A stretch of 64,000 nt of DNA from JAVXGM01 sp036657395 (GTDB taxonomy: Bacteria; Bacillota; Clostridia; Peptostreptococcales; Anaerovoracaceae): NCBI GenBank assembly GCA_036657395.1, contig JAVXGM010000002.1, forward strand, positions 204,059-268,058, in the 5' to 3' direction. Numbering within the stretch: position 1 is the stretch's first letter; every line of letters starts with the position of its first letter. This document shows positions 14,963-23,936 of the stretch, one piece after another. A program made the position numbers and the translations under genes. The notes beneath the pieces are model-generated. The model was not told where the DNA came from and did no database searches. It worked only from the letters and a program-made list of their open reading frames with translations.

Positions 14963-17275
14963 CTACTCCTCCTCATCGTCTAAAAAGTCTGCTTTCAACA
15001 AACGGTCTGCCATCTTTTGAGTACCTAACACCCAAATCAGATCTCCCTCTTCTATAATCATATCGATGTCCGGATTGATAATAGGTAGCCTCCCCCGCTC
15101 TACACCTATTATATTACCTTTATATTTGTCACGGAATCCAGAATTTTTAATGGATTTTTTCAGAAAACTAGAATCTTTTTCAATTTCAAGAGGACAACAT
15201 ATTATTTGGTTTTTAGGCGCAATTCCATGAAAAACTTGTCCATAAATATACTCTTTCATTGTGATCATAGGCTCCTCTGGTGCCTGTATGTAATCTTCTT
15301 TTTCTAAAATCAGTAGACAAGAATCAATTTCAAACTTTGTACCAATAGCATGTAAAACATCTCCCTTAACCACATTTTCATTTCCATCAGGCATATTGAT
15401 ATGCTTTCCATCCCGAATAATCTTAATAATAGTAACATGAAAAAATTTATGTTTGGTAAATTCCAGTATAGTATTATTTTCTATAGTGCGCAATACTTTA
15501 AATTCGACTACAAACATGGATTCATCAAGCCACCTATAATCTCCTTTTATACCCCTTTCTTTTTTCTTCTTTGCCAAAGTATTTTCATAAAAATTCTCTA
15601 TAAAACGCATTTCCATTTTTAAGGTCATACCCTTAATATAGTCGGATTTTATTATAAGCACTACCACGATAAGAGATAAAACAAATAGAGGAAAATATGA
15701 CAAATTAAATAATCTCCGTAATGTAAGAACCATCATACACGCAGCCACAATTACACGCATGGTGGTAAATGCTAAAAGAGGCATCCTGTTAGTTGGACTT
15801 TTCAACCAAAGCTTTGTAAACAAAGTGCTCTTCTTTGATCCCATTATATTTATAATAGGGATCATAAGTCCACAAACAACTAACGCTACCACAACGTTTC
15901 CCCATACGCCTGGTAAATATTTTTGCATAAATGGGGCAAATACTTTTACTCCTGAAATATACAAAATAACCAAGCCGCCACCACAAACTGTAAATCTAAC
16001 AAAATATTTAGTTATAAAGCGCTGCCAATCAGAATCCTTGTCCTTATCACTTCGTTCCTCAGAGGTATGCCTGTTAAGAAATTTATATAATTTTATAGGT
16101 ATATGTCTTCTTACAAATTGATAAACCCACTCGGAATTTTTTATAAAAATCGGTGTTGTAAAAGATGTAATTAAAGAGACGCAAACCACTATTGGGAAAA
16201 TAAAGTCGCTGATTACTCCCAGGCTCATTCCAAGGCTTGCAACAATAAAAGAAAATTCTCCTATCTGCACCATGCTAAGCCCACCTCGAATCGCCGTATG
16301 AACCGATTGTCCCGAGAAGAGTATTCCCAAGCAAGCAAATATCATTTGTCCTATGATAGTCACAATGGCGATAATTACAATAGGTACGATATATTCTACT
16401 AATACTTCTGGCTGAATCATCATTCCTACAGAAACAAAAAACACCGCACCAAATAAATCTTTGATGGGTGCGACCAGTTTCTCAATTTCTTTAGCCTTCA
16501 CTGTGCCTGCCAGAATAGATCCAGCAAGGAATGCCCCTAAAGCCGAGGAAAATCCAATATAATCTCCAATGACTACCATGGAAAGACAAATTCCAATAAC
16601 AATAACAACTAGAATCTCGTTGTTAATCAATTTTTCCATCTTCTTCAAGAAGGTTGGAATTAGATAAACGCCTAATACAATCCATATGAGCAATGAAAGA
16701 ATAAGCATACCTATGTGTGAAAACAGAACCGTTCCTGTCACACTTTGTCCTACCGCTACAGTAGATAGAACAACCATCATAAAAATTCCGCTAATATCCT
16801 CTAAAACTAAAGTGCCCAAAACTAATTGGGCAAATTTTTCTTGTTTTAAGTGATATTCTTCATATGCCTTTAAAATAATCATGGTAGATGACATGGAAAG
16901 CATTCCTCCTAAAAAAATGCTGTCCATCTTGCTCCAACCCAGTAGCGAACCTGTTGTATACCCAATTAAAATCATAGCGCACATTACTGTCATTGCAGTA
17001 ACAAAGGCACTACCTCCCACTGTGGCAATCTTTCTAAAACCAAATTCTAAACCTAATCCAAACATTAGAAAAATAATCCCTATATTTGCCCAGGTATGAA
17101 TATCAGCCACATCAACTACTGTAGGAAGCCAAGCAAAATTAGGGCTAATTAAAAAACCTGCAACTATATATCCTAGGACTACAGGCTGTTTCAATTTTTT
17201 AAAAATTAAAGTAACCACCCCAGCTACAACTAATATTAATGCTAGATCAATTATTAACAGATCTAATCCTTCCAT
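14963..17275 (-). CDS. CPA2-type cation:proton antiporter with RCK/TrkA-C domains
   Basis: A 770-residue protein. Residues 1-390 form the Na/H-exchanger-type membrane core of the KefB/CPA2 family, with about 12 helices, FGLGLEFG near 75 and the SSALGAFLAGSILAG motif near 245. A second hydrophobic block of about five helices (420-555) follows, which ordinary KefB proteins lack. The C terminus has two TrkA-C-like ligand-binding folds (about 590-680 and 685-765). The transported ion is not certain (K+ or Na+). It lies 6 nt after phoR, so it appears to belong to the Pho-controlled unit. The extra membrane block may be a separate module. Confidence 0.85.
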   Translation of the reverse strand: MEGLDLLIIDLALILVVAGVVTLIFKKLKQPVVLGYIVAGFLISPNFAWLPTVVDVADIHTWANIGIIFLMFGLGLEFGFRKIATVGGSAFVTAMTVMCAMILIGYTTGSLLGWSKMDSIFLGGMLSMSSTMIILKAYEEYHLKQEKFAQLVLGTLVLEDISGIFMMVVLSTVAVGQSVTGTVLFSHIGMLILSLLIWIVLGVYLIPTFLKKMEKLINNEILVVIVIGICLSMVVIGDYIGFSSALGAFLAGSILAGTVKAKEIEKLVAPIKDLFGAVFFVSVGMMIQPEVLVEYIVPIVIIAIVTIIGQMIFACLGILFSGQSVHTAIRGGLSMVQIGEFSFIVASLGMSLGVISDFIFPIVVCVSLITSFTTPIFIKNSEWVYQFVRRHIPIKLYKFLNRHTSEERSDKDKDSDWQRFITKYFVRFTVCGGGLVILYISGVKVFAPFMQKYLPGVWGNVVVALVVCGLMIPIINIMGSKKSTLFTKLWLKSPTNRMPLLAFTTMRVIVAACMMVLTLRRLFNLSYFPLFVLSLIVVVLIIKSDYIKGMTLKMEMRFIENFYENTLAKKKKERGIKGDYRWLDESMFVVEFKVLRTIENNTILEFTKHKFFHVTIIKIIRDGKHINMPDGNENVVKGDVLHAIGTKFEIDSCLLILEKEDYIQAPEEPMITMKEYIYGQVFHGIAPKNQIICCPLEIEKDSSFLKKSIKNSGFRDKYKGNIIGVERGRLPIINPDIDMIIEEGDLIWVLGTQKMADRLLKADFLDDEEE

Positions 17276-17280
17276 ATGGC

Positions 17281-18174
17281 CTACCTTTCAAATGTTACAT
17301 AAAATATTGTGCCCTCGCCAACAGTACTTTCTACTCTAAGATCTGCCTCAAACAAGGCAGCTATATGTTTAACTATTGATAGGCCTAAACCTGTACCACC
17401 TGCTTTTGTTGATCTAGACTTATCCACTCTATAAAACCGTTCAAATAATCGTTCCAAATGTTCATTCTTTATGCCGATTCCTTCATCTTTCACAGAAACT
17501 TCCATTTGTTCTCCTTTTGATTTAGCACAAACCCAAACTCTACCACCGTCATTGGAATATTTAATAGCATTCTCCATAAGATTCACTAGCAATTGGCTAA
17601 ACCTATCTGAACTTCCATATATCCCTAGATTTTGATCGCAATCAATTATAATTTCTACCCTTTTGTTTCGTGCAATAGGAATCAAAGACTCTGCTGTTCC
17701 TCTAATCACACCTTCTACATCTATCTGGCTACTCTCAGGCATTTCCTTTTTGTTTTCTATATCAGATAAAACCAATAAATCCTCAATTAATCGCTTCAAT
17801 CTAGATGTTTCAATAGCGATAATGTCGATAAATTTAGTTCGAATCTCTGGATCTTCGGCCGCACCATCTTGCAGAGTTTCAATAAAACCTGTAATAGATG
17901 TTAAAGGAGTTTTCAATTCATGACTCACATTGGCCACAAATTCTTTTCTTAAAATATCAGCTTGCTTGCTTTTTTCCGCAGCAATTTTCAGATCTTCTTG
18001 TGCTTTAATGTTAGGTATAATAATTGAATAGTTAATATGTATGCCAATTAGTAACATCCCTATGGCAAAAATCGGCAGAGTTAACTGAACGCCTACCCCG
18101 CTATGAGCCATAAGAATTATTGCCAAGGAAAAAAATACAATTTCTATCACAGCAATGCAATACTTTTTTTTCAT
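17281..18174 (-). CDS. phoR: Short PhoR-like sensor histidine kinase
   Basis: A 297-residue kinase with two close membrane helices (about 7-25 and 30-50) and almost no extracytoplasmic loop. The HisKA domain has the FVANVSHELKTPLTSI phospho-acceptor motif near residue 82. It is followed by the HATPase domain with N box LMENAIKYS, G1 DEGIGI and G2 GGTGLGLSIVKHI. Full-length Bacillus PhoR has a periplasmic PAS domain, HAMP and cytoplasmic PAS; all are missing here, as in many clostridial PhoR proteins that sense through transport complexes. It overlaps phoB by four bases. The phosphate role is inferred from its neighbours and the Pho box. Confidence 0.85.
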   Translation of the reverse strand: MKKKYCIAVIEIVFFSLAIILMAHSGVGVQLTLPIFAIGMLLIGIHINYSIIIPNIKAQEDLKIAAEKSKQADILRKEFVANVSHELKTPLTSITGFIETLQDGAAEDPEIRTKFIDIIAIETSRLKRLIEDLLVLSDIENKKEMPESSQIDVEGVIRGTAESLIPIARNKRVEIIIDCDQNLGIYGSSDRFSQLLVNLMENAIKYSNDGGRVWVCAKSKGEQMEVSVKDEGIGIKNEHLERLFERFYRVDKSRSTKAGGTGLGLSIVKHIAALFEADLRVESTVGEGTIFYVTFER

Positions 18175-18860
18175 TTTATCTTATACCCTTTCCCACGGAT
18201 TGTTTCTATGTACTTCTCTTCGTCTCCTTCACGTTCTAATTTTTTTCTAAGGTAACGAATATGTACATCTACCGTTCTTGTTTCTCCCACATATTCTATA
18301 CCCCAAACCTTATCTAGAAGTTGGTCTCTGGTAATAACATGGCTCCTATTTTCCGCAAGATAACATAAAACTTCAAACTCTTTTAATGTAAGTTTTATTT
18401 CTTCATCTTGAATTTTCACCTGATGACGATCAACGTTAATTTCCAGGTCATCTATTTTAAGAATTTCTTCCTTCTGTTCCATGACTTTATCTCTAGCCTC
18501 TGTTCTTCTGAGAACAGCTTTAATCCTAGCCATTAGCTCTCTAATACCAAAAGGTTTAGAAATATAATCATCTGCGCCAAACTCTAAACCTAAAACCTTA
18601 TCTATTTCCTCAGTCTTAGCAGTAAGCATAATAATGGGTACATTATTTCCCTCTTCTCTTAGCTCTTTGCAAATGTCGTATCCGTTTTTCCCGGGAAGCA
18701 TAATATCTAACAATATGAGATCTGGTTTTTCCTTATGAACCATTGTGATGCCCATATATCCGTCTTCAGCCTCAATTCCTTCATATCCATTAGTCGTTAG
18801 ATTGTAAAGAACTAATTCTCTAATATTAGGTTCATCCTCAATGATTAATATCTTTTTCAT
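18171..18860 (-). CDS. phoB: PhoB/PhoP-like response regulator
   Basis: A 229-residue OmpR-family regulator: receiver domain 1-120 (acidic pocket ED near residue 8; phospho-acceptor Asp in LILLDIMLPG near 52; Lys in KPFG near 102) and a winged-helix DNA-binding domain 130-229 with the RTVDVHIRYLRKKLE recognition-helix region. GGGAGGTGA precedes the ATG. It lies 48 nt after a Na/Pi cotransporter gene whose upstream region carries four TTAACA-like repeats with 11-bp spacing, the expected PhoB/PhoP binding pattern, so autoregulation through read-through is likely. Confidence 0.9.
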   Translation of the reverse strand: MKKILIIEDEPNIRELVLYNLTTNGYEGIEAEDGYMGITMVHKEKPDLILLDIMLPGKNGYDICKELREEGNNVPIIMLTAKTEEIDKVLGLEFGADDYISKPFGIRELMARIKAVLRRTEARDKVMEQKEEILKIDDLEINVDRHQVKIQDEEIKLTLKEFEVLCYLAENRSHVITRDQLLDKVWGIEYVGETRTVDVHIRYLRKKLEREGDEEKYIETIRGKGYKIK

Positions 18861-18908
18861 ATCTTCACCTCCCTTTTATACTAGCACAATTTTCAATCTT
18901 TTTTAAAG

Positions 18909-20594
18909 CTATTTCGTGATATCAAAGGTTTTAAAATTAATATCATTTAATACAGCATCTGCAATATTATCGCAATAATCTCCGATTTTTTCAATATTGT
19001 GGATTACGTCTGTATAGATTACAGTAAATTCTGGTGAACATTGGCGTCTGCTCAACCGGAGCATATGCTGCTTTCGTAGCATTGCCTCAGTACTGTTTAA
19101 TTGCTGTTCTTCTTCTTTTACGTATTCAGCCATCTGGCGATCTCCAGTTTCTAGCGCCGCCACAGTATTTCCCATCATGCGTTTAACCTGATCAAAACAT
19201 TCATAAATCTCCGCACATGCCGAATCGGAGAAATCATATTTATTCTTCGTCTTTGCCTCAGCAAATTCAGCGATATTTTTACAATGATCCCCTATATGTT
19301 CAATGTCTGCAGATATATGCATAAGACCAGCAATCTGTAGTGCTTGATGTTCTGTAACAGATTCTGTGGAAGAAATAGAGGCCAAATAACTAATTACCTT
19401 GCCTTCTAGGTCATTAACATAATCCTCTAATTCCATTACTTTTTTCACCTCATCTAAATTGTTTCCTAAGAACCCTTTTTTAGCTGAAACAATCATTTCT
19501 GAAGCAAAAATTGCAACTCTAGATAATTCTTTTGTAGCTAAATGAATTGCTACAAATGGTCTTTCCAGTATATTGTAGTCAAGAAATATCGGCTCTGAAG
19601 GAAGTCTATCCTCATCTTTGCCTGGAACAATCTTCGTCACAACGATTACTAATACACCTATCAATGGAAGAAATAAAAGCGTGTTGAATATGTTAAAACA
19701 CATATGTGCATTAGCTATTTGCCTTGCAATAACCTCAACCTCTGGACCAGAAGGTGAAATAAATCTAATAAATTTAGCGTATAGCGGAATAAACCAAATA
19801 AATATAAATGCTCCTGTAAGATTGAAAATAATATGAGCTGCTGCAGTTCTCTTGGCGTTAACTGAGGCACCAATTGAAGCCAAAAGAGCAGTTATAGTTG
19901 TACCAATATTGTCACCAAATAAAATTGGTAAAGCTCCATTAAGACCTATAATACTAGTTACACCATCTGCTCCTGCTGTACTTGCTAGATTTTGAAGTAC
20001 GGCGATTGTAGCTGAACTACTCTGTACAACTACAGTCATAAGTGTTCCAAGTCCAACACCAAGAACAGGAATATCCTGCACATACATCATTAAATCTATG
20101 AACACTTGGGAGTCAGCCAAAGGCTTCATAACACCTCCCATTATATTAATTCCTACAAATAGTAATCCAAAAGCAAATAATGTCTGTCCTATGTTAGCTA
20201 CTTGTTCTTTCTTTACAAAGAAATACATAACAAACCCAATAGCAACAAAGCACCAAGCATAATCTCCTATTTGAAAAGCAATCAGTTGAGCTGTAATAGT
20301 AGTACCAATATTTGCTCCTAAAATAATACTAATGGCCTGGGGAAGCTTCATAAGCCCTGCGCTTACAAATCCTAAGACCATCACTGTTGTCGCACTACTA
20401 CTTTGCAAAACCGCTGTACAAAGGGTTCCTGCTAATACCCCTAGGACAGGATTTCTAGTAAGTAATGCCAAAATCTTTTGCATTTTCTCTCCGGCTGCTT
20501 TTTGTAAACCATCGCTCATTAAGTTCATGCCATAAATAAACATTGCTAATCCCCCAAAAAGGGTTGCAATTATTTGCACATTTTCTGCGTTCAT
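18909..20594 (-). CDS. Na+/phosphate cotransporter with PhoU-like domain
   Basis: A 561-residue NptA/YjbB-type transporter. Two inverted Na/Pi repeats carry QSSSATTVMVLGF (about 62) and QSSSATIAVLQN (about 190), the signature of the SLC34-like family. The C-terminal 200 residues form a PhoU-like helical bundle with SADIEHIGDHCKNIAEF and IEKIGDYCDNIADA. The start at 20594 is preferred because AGGAG lies 8 nt upstream; an in-frame ATG 18 nt earlier has none. A Pho box lies 72-110 nt upstream, so low-affinity phosphate uptake would be induced on starvation. The gene heads the unit with phoB, phoR and the antiporter. Confidence 0.92.
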   Translation of the reverse strand: MNAENVQIIATLFGGLAMFIYGMNLMSDGLQKAAGEKMQKILALLTRNPVLGVLAGTLCTAVLQSSSATTVMVLGFVSAGLMKLPQAISIILGANIGTTITAQLIAFQIGDYAWCFVAIGFVMYFFVKKEQVANIGQTLFAFGLLFVGINIMGGVMKPLADSQVFIDLMMYVQDIPVLGVGLGTLMTVVVQSSSATIAVLQNLASTAGADGVTSIIGLNGALPILFGDNIGTTITALLASIGASVNAKRTAAAHIIFNLTGAFIFIWFIPLYAKFIRFISPSGPEVEVIARQIANAHMCFNIFNTLLFLPLIGVLVIVVTKIVPGKDEDRLPSEPIFLDYNILERPFVAIHLATKELSRVAIFASEMIVSAKKGFLGNNLDEVKKVMELEDYVNDLEGKVISYLASISSTESVTEHQALQIAGLMHISADIEHIGDHCKNIAEFAEAKTKNKYDFSDSACAEIYECFDQVKRMMGNTVAALETGDRQMAEYVKEEEQQLNSTEAMLRKQHMLRLSRRQCSPEFTVIYTDVIHNIEKIGDYCDNIADAVLNDINFKTFDITK

Positions 20595-20639
20595 TACATA
20601 ATCTCCTAACATAAATCATCATTAACTCTTACGTATTCA

Positions 20640-20704
20640 ATTATATATATTATGCTCTTGTAAAAAAGCAAGCCAAAGTTAAGCGAATGTTAAATCTGTG
20701 TTAA
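20640..20704 (-). promoter_or_regulatory. Pho box and promoter of the Na/Pi cotransporter unit
   Basis: On the minus strand four hexamers stand exactly 11 bp apart: TTAACA (20699-20704), TTAACA (20688-20693), TTAACT (20677-20682) and TTGCTT (20666-20671). This is the PhoP/PhoB direct-repeat pattern of Firmicutes. A TATAAT at 20640-20645 is a fitting -10. The first repeats overlap the 3' end of the tadZ-like gene. Confidence 0.75.
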
Positions 20705-21766
20705 ATTTCTTTCAATAAACTCCGATATCTTCTTTATTCCCAATCCAAACCCATTATCAATTGAAATCCAATTTGTTTTTTCTCCACTATAAAAACTTCC
20801 GTCATCTCTAGGTAGATAAAATGAAACAGGATCTCCCTCTTCTTCCATATGAATATGCCCTCTATATGAAAAATTGACAGCTTTTACAATTTTCCCCCAT
20901 ACTTCGTTGCCCTGAATAAAAGCTAAATAATTCAAAAAACCTTTTCCTCTAATGGATGTGGAATTTTGCCTCTCTATAAATATGATTTTTTTAGCAACAT
21001 TATAGGCGCACATAGAAACCTTTGACATATTAGTTCCAACATCTATTACTATAAGTTTATATCTAGCTGATTCAACAATTCCAGTGAAGAACTGAGCGAA
21101 CTCCTCTTCTGATAGCTCCAGTAACAGGTTTCGCCCTTTAGATGGACCAAAGGCCTCTACTCCATAAGAATCTCGCAACAAATAACCTTCCAAAAATGTA
21201 GGAGAAAAATTTTGGGAGTGAAAAATATGATATAAATATTCTCCCATACCTCTTCCCTTTGGATCACCTTCCATATAAATAAGAGTAGACTCTAATTCTT
21301 CCATTGAAAGATATAAGGCACGCCCTCCTCTGTACCTTGTATATTCCTGTGCAAGTGCCAAAGCAACGCTAGTGCATCCCACGCCTCCTTCTGAACTACC
21401 AACAGCCACAACTTTGACTTTCATTGTCTTCATTCCTACAGGTTTTCGCCCTGTAATATTGCTGTATATAAATAGTATATCCCCTGTCATTTTTCGTACA
21501 TTTCCATATTTATATAAGGCAAAGTTCCCTTTGTCACTGTCCCTTATTACCATGGATGGTTTATCTACCAACTGAATTACTCTTGGCATGTCCTCCTTTG
21601 GCAAATCTGATAAAATTAAATCTAAATCCATCTCAATGGCTTTATATAGTTGATTTACTTCAAATAAAGTAACACTAAACTCTGGGTGAACCGTAATAAT
21701 CGCCAAACTAAGAGCTCTGCCGTAATATCTATCCTTAGTTACAATCCCTAGTGCAATATTTTCCAT
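20690..21766 (-). CDS. tadZ: TadZ/CpaE-like atypical ParA-family ATPase
   Basis: A 358-residue protein: N-terminal receiver-like domain (residues 1-115, without a convincing phosphorylation pocket; ends in MVIRDSDKG) and a MinD/ParA-like domain from about 118 with VVAVGSSEGGVGCTSVALAL. The usual KGGVGKT deviant Walker A is changed to EGGVGCT, losing both lysines. A similarly atypical P-loop is known in the structurally studied Eubacterium rectale TadZ. TadZ proteins localise Tad pilus machinery to a cell pole. Here the gene is about 5.8 kb from the tad operon with its own promoter; the last codons overlap a Pho box. Alternative: another septum-site-like ATPase. Confidence 0.7.
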   Translation of the reverse strand: MENIALGIVTKDRYYGRALSLAIITVHPEFSVTLFEVNQLYKAIEMDLDLILSDLPKEDMPRVIQLVDKPSMVIRDSDKGNFALYKYGNVRKMTGDILFIYSNITGRKPVGMKTMKVKVVAVGSSEGGVGCTSVALALAQEYTRYRGGRALYLSMEELESTLIYMEGDPKGRGMGEYLYHIFHSQNFSPTFLEGYLLRDSYGVEAFGPSKGRNLLLELSEEEFAQFFTGIVESARYKLIVIDVGTNMSKVSMCAYNVAKKIIFIERQNSTSIRGKGFLNYLAFIQGNEVWGKIVKAVNFSYRGHIHMEEEGDPVSFYLPRDDGSFYSGEKTNWISIDNGFGLGIKKISEFIERNLTQI

Positions 21767-21782
21767 ATCTTTTCCCCTTAAT

Positions 21783-21837
21783 ATTTGGTAATATTTTCCT
21801 TTTTATATATTTTAAGGCATTTGGTAATATATGTCAA
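21783..21837 (-). promoter_or_regulatory. tadZ promoter with paired 12-bp operator-like repeats
   Basis: On the minus strand a perfect TTGACA (21832-21837) and TAAAAT (21809-21814) stand 17 bp apart. The 12-mer ATATTACCAAAT occurs twice, once in the spacer (21819-21830) and once just after the predicted start (21783-21794), 36 bp apart. This arrangement fits a repressor site, whose identity is unknown. Confidence 0.65.
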
Positions 21838-22536
21838 TTATTTTTTTTCAATACGTTCCTTTAGTTCTTTTAAGGCCTGGCTCAATCCGCCTACTTCATC
21901 AATAATTCCTATTTTCACGGCCTCCTGTCCAAATAAAATAGTTCCCATGTCATTTGGCATATTATCAGCACAATTCATTAATTGGGTTATTCTGTTCTTC
22001 TCTGCCCTAGAATTACGTACAATAAAATCGATTACTCGTTCTTGTGTCTTTCGTAGGTAATCAAAGGTTGTCTCAGCCGTAATAATAAGACCATTAGTTC
22101 TAATAGGATGAAGTGTCATTGTTGCCGTTTTGGCAATGAAAGAATAGTCTGTTGATGTTGCAAGGGGAATACCGATGCTATGCCCTCCGCCTAACACCAG
22201 TGAGACTGTAGGCTTTGACATTGTAGAAATCATTTCGGACAAAGCAAGTCCTGCCTCTACATCCCCCCCAACTGTATTTAAAATAAAAAGCACCCCCTTC
22301 AGCTTAGGATTCTCTTCTACTGCAATAAGTTGTGGTATAACGTGTTCGTATTTTGTAGTTTTGTTTTCTGGGGGAAGAACCATGTGCCCTTCAATACTGC
22401 CTATAATGTTAATATATTGAATATCACTGTCAAATCCTGTTCCTGTGTCAAGCAATCCTAATTCTCTAATTATATCTTTACTTTTATCTTCTTCAGAAGG
22501 AAGGCTCTTTTCTTCTTTATTTTTCTCTTCACTCAT
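21838..22536 (-). CDS. tepA: ClpP-like serine protease TepA
   Basis: A 232-residue protein of the ClpP/SDH (Clp-fold) family, similar in length and layout to Bacillus TepA (translocation-enhancing protein). After a charged N-terminal 20 residues, the core has GSIEGHMVLP, the oxyanion region NTVGGDVEAGLALSEM, a catalytic Ser in GGGHSIGIPLATS, and His in TMTLHPIR; the ending GQEAVKIGIIDEVGGL is ClpP-like. It probably degrades secretory or membrane peptides in the cytoplasm, as inferred for TepA. AAAGGAG precedes the ATG. It is divergent from ylmC, an arrangement that places it in the sporulation-related neighbourhood. Confidence 0.82.
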   Translation of the reverse strand: MSEEKNKEEKSLPSEEDKSKDIIRELGLLDTGTGFDSDIQYINIIGSIEGHMVLPPENKTTKYEHVIPQLIAVEENPKLKGVLFILNTVGGDVEAGLALSEMISTMSKPTVSLVLGGGHSIGIPLATSTDYSFIAKTATMTLHPIRTNGLIITAETTFDYLRKTQERVIDFIVRNSRAEKNRITQLMNCADNMPNDMGTILFGQEAVKIGIIDEVGGLSQALKELKERIEKK

Positions 22537-22593
22537 ATTTTTCTCCTTTATATAATAGTATTAACCATAGTATTTACAGTTTGGAGGATCATT

Positions 22594-22839
22594 ATGCGGT
22601 TAAGTGAAATAGGAAACAAAGAAATCGTTGATTTGTCAAAGGGAAGTAAGCATGGCCAACTTTGGGATACAGAAATGCTCTTTGATAAAAAATCAGGAAA
22701 AATAAAAGCTGTGCTCATCCCCAGCTTTCAATCAAAAGGTCCATTTAAAGGTTCGTCTGATTGGATAAAGCTTCCTTGGGATAGCATCGTTAAAATAGGA
22801 GATGATATTATTATTTTTAAATCGGAATTTCCCCAGTAA
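22594..22839 (+). CDS. YlmC/YmxH-family sporulation protein
   Basis: An 81-residue PRC-barrel-like protein matching the YlmC/YmxH family found only in endospore-forming Firmicutes. Features are the MRLSEIGNKEIVDL opening, W-D-T-E in the centre, the KIKAVLIPS strand and the closing WDSIVKIGDDIIIF. Its molecular role is unknown, though its presence tracks sporulation. GGAGG stands 9 nt before the ATG. It is divergent from tepA; the 57-bp gap contains two copies of ATAGTATT that could serve both directions. Confidence 0.85.
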   Translation: MRLSEIGNKEIVDLSKGSKHGQLWDTEMLFDKKSGKIKAVLIPSFQSKGPFKGSSDWIKLPWDSIVKIGDDIIIFKSEFPQ

Positions 22840-22920
22840 CAGCCAACCTTTTTATTGTTAAATCCTCTAACATGTTTTATACTTAGTATATCAAGTATAA
22901 TAGAAAGAGAAGTATGTAAC

Positions 22921-23877
22921 ATGTGGAAGACAAAAGATTTAAAGATTAATGCTAGAAAAAGCCTAAAAGCCAATTATTGGTTTATTGTTGCCGTTTGTTT
23001 TATCATGGCCATGTTTGCTGGTGCGTATGGCTGCACAGCATCATCCATAAACGACTATAATTCTTCTGATGAAACAAAAGCTAAAGTAGCACAGCAAACA
23101 GTTAAGGAAGATAAAAGTGCATCCTCTACTGCAGAAAATTTTGTTGAGGAAAACACATCTTCCCTTGGTGGATTTGTTTCATTAGTTGTTGGCAAATGGG
23201 CTGGAAATACAGCAGATGGTATTTCTCCAAGCGAAAGCCCAATCTATAAATTCTTATACGGTTTTGACCGATTATTCAAAACTCACGATATTTCAGCAGG
23301 TGTAGTATTCCTGATCAGCGGAATGCTTGGTCTAGCCTACTACTTCTTTTTAATTAATATATTAATTGTAGGTGAGGCTCGTTTCTTCATGGAAACTCGT
23401 GTATATACAGAGACAAAACTGACTAGATTATTTTTCCTTTACAAGTCTCGAAAAATTATAAACCCTGCAAAAATTATATTTTTTAGGGATTTATTCACCT
23501 TCCTTTGGTCTCTTACCATCGTTGGTGGCTGCATTAAGCACTATTCATATTTCCTGATCCCATACATCGTCGCTGAAAATCCGAATATTTCTCGTAAAGA
23601 AGCTTTTCTTCTTTCTCGAAAAATCATGGACGGACATAAATGGCACACATTTCTTATGACTCTTTCGTTTTTAGGATGGAATATGTTAGTAGTGTTAACC
23701 TTTGGCCTTGTAGGAATCTTCTATTCTAATGGATATATGCAAGCTACGTATACAGAGCTTTATATGACGCTTAGAAGACAGGCAATAGCTGATCAGCTTC
23801 CTGGCTTTGAAGCCTTAAATGACAAATACATTGAAACTCCGCCACAAGAATTGCTAGATACACTAGACGTAAAATGA
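22921..23877 (+). CDS. DUF975-family membrane protein
   Basis: A 318-residue protein opening with MWKTKDLKINARKSLKANYW, the canonical start of DUF975 proteins. About five membrane helices follow (about 20-37, 130-155, 200-220, 255-280), with conserved LLSRKIMDGHKW near the centre-right. The start at 22921 is chosen because it matches the family; an earlier in-frame ATG would add 22 residues with no family support. A long extracytoplasmic Ser/Thr-rich loop (about 40-100) separates the first two helices. Function unknown. It is transcribed with or after ylmC and ends at a bidirectional terminator. Confidence 0.82.
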   Translation: MWKTKDLKINARKSLKANYWFIVAVCFIMAMFAGAYGCTASSINDYNSSDETKAKVAQQTVKEDKSASSTAENFVEENTSSLGGFVSLVVGKWAGNTADGISPSESPIYKFLYGFDRLFKTHDISAGVVFLISGMLGLAYYFFLINILIVGEARFFMETRVYTETKLTRLFFLYKSRKIINPAKIIFFRDLFTFLWSLTIVGGCIKHYSYFLIPYIVAENPNISRKEAFLLSRKIMDGHKWHTFLMTLSFLGWNMLVVLTFGLVGIFYSNGYMQATYTELYMTLRRQAIADQLPGFEALNDKYIETPPQELLDTLDVK

Positions 23878-23884
23878 AAGACAA

Positions 23885-23930
23885 ATAAAATGACCTCTTC
23901 CATAACATTGGAAAAGGTCATTTTTTATTC
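23885..23930. terminator. Bidirectional terminator between converging genes
   Basis: AAAATGACCTCTTCC pairs with GGAAAAGGTCATTTTTT (one mismatch) around an 8-nt loop. It serves the DUF975 gene on the plus strand and the metallophosphoesterase gene on the minus strand. Confidence 0.85.
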
Positions 23931-23936
23931 CTCACC

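Noticed and set aside
22537..22593. Divergent promoter pair with two ATAGTATT copies between tepA and ylmC
   Set aside because: The hexamers on both strands are too weak to assign, and an 8-bp A/T-rich repeat is easily found by chance here.
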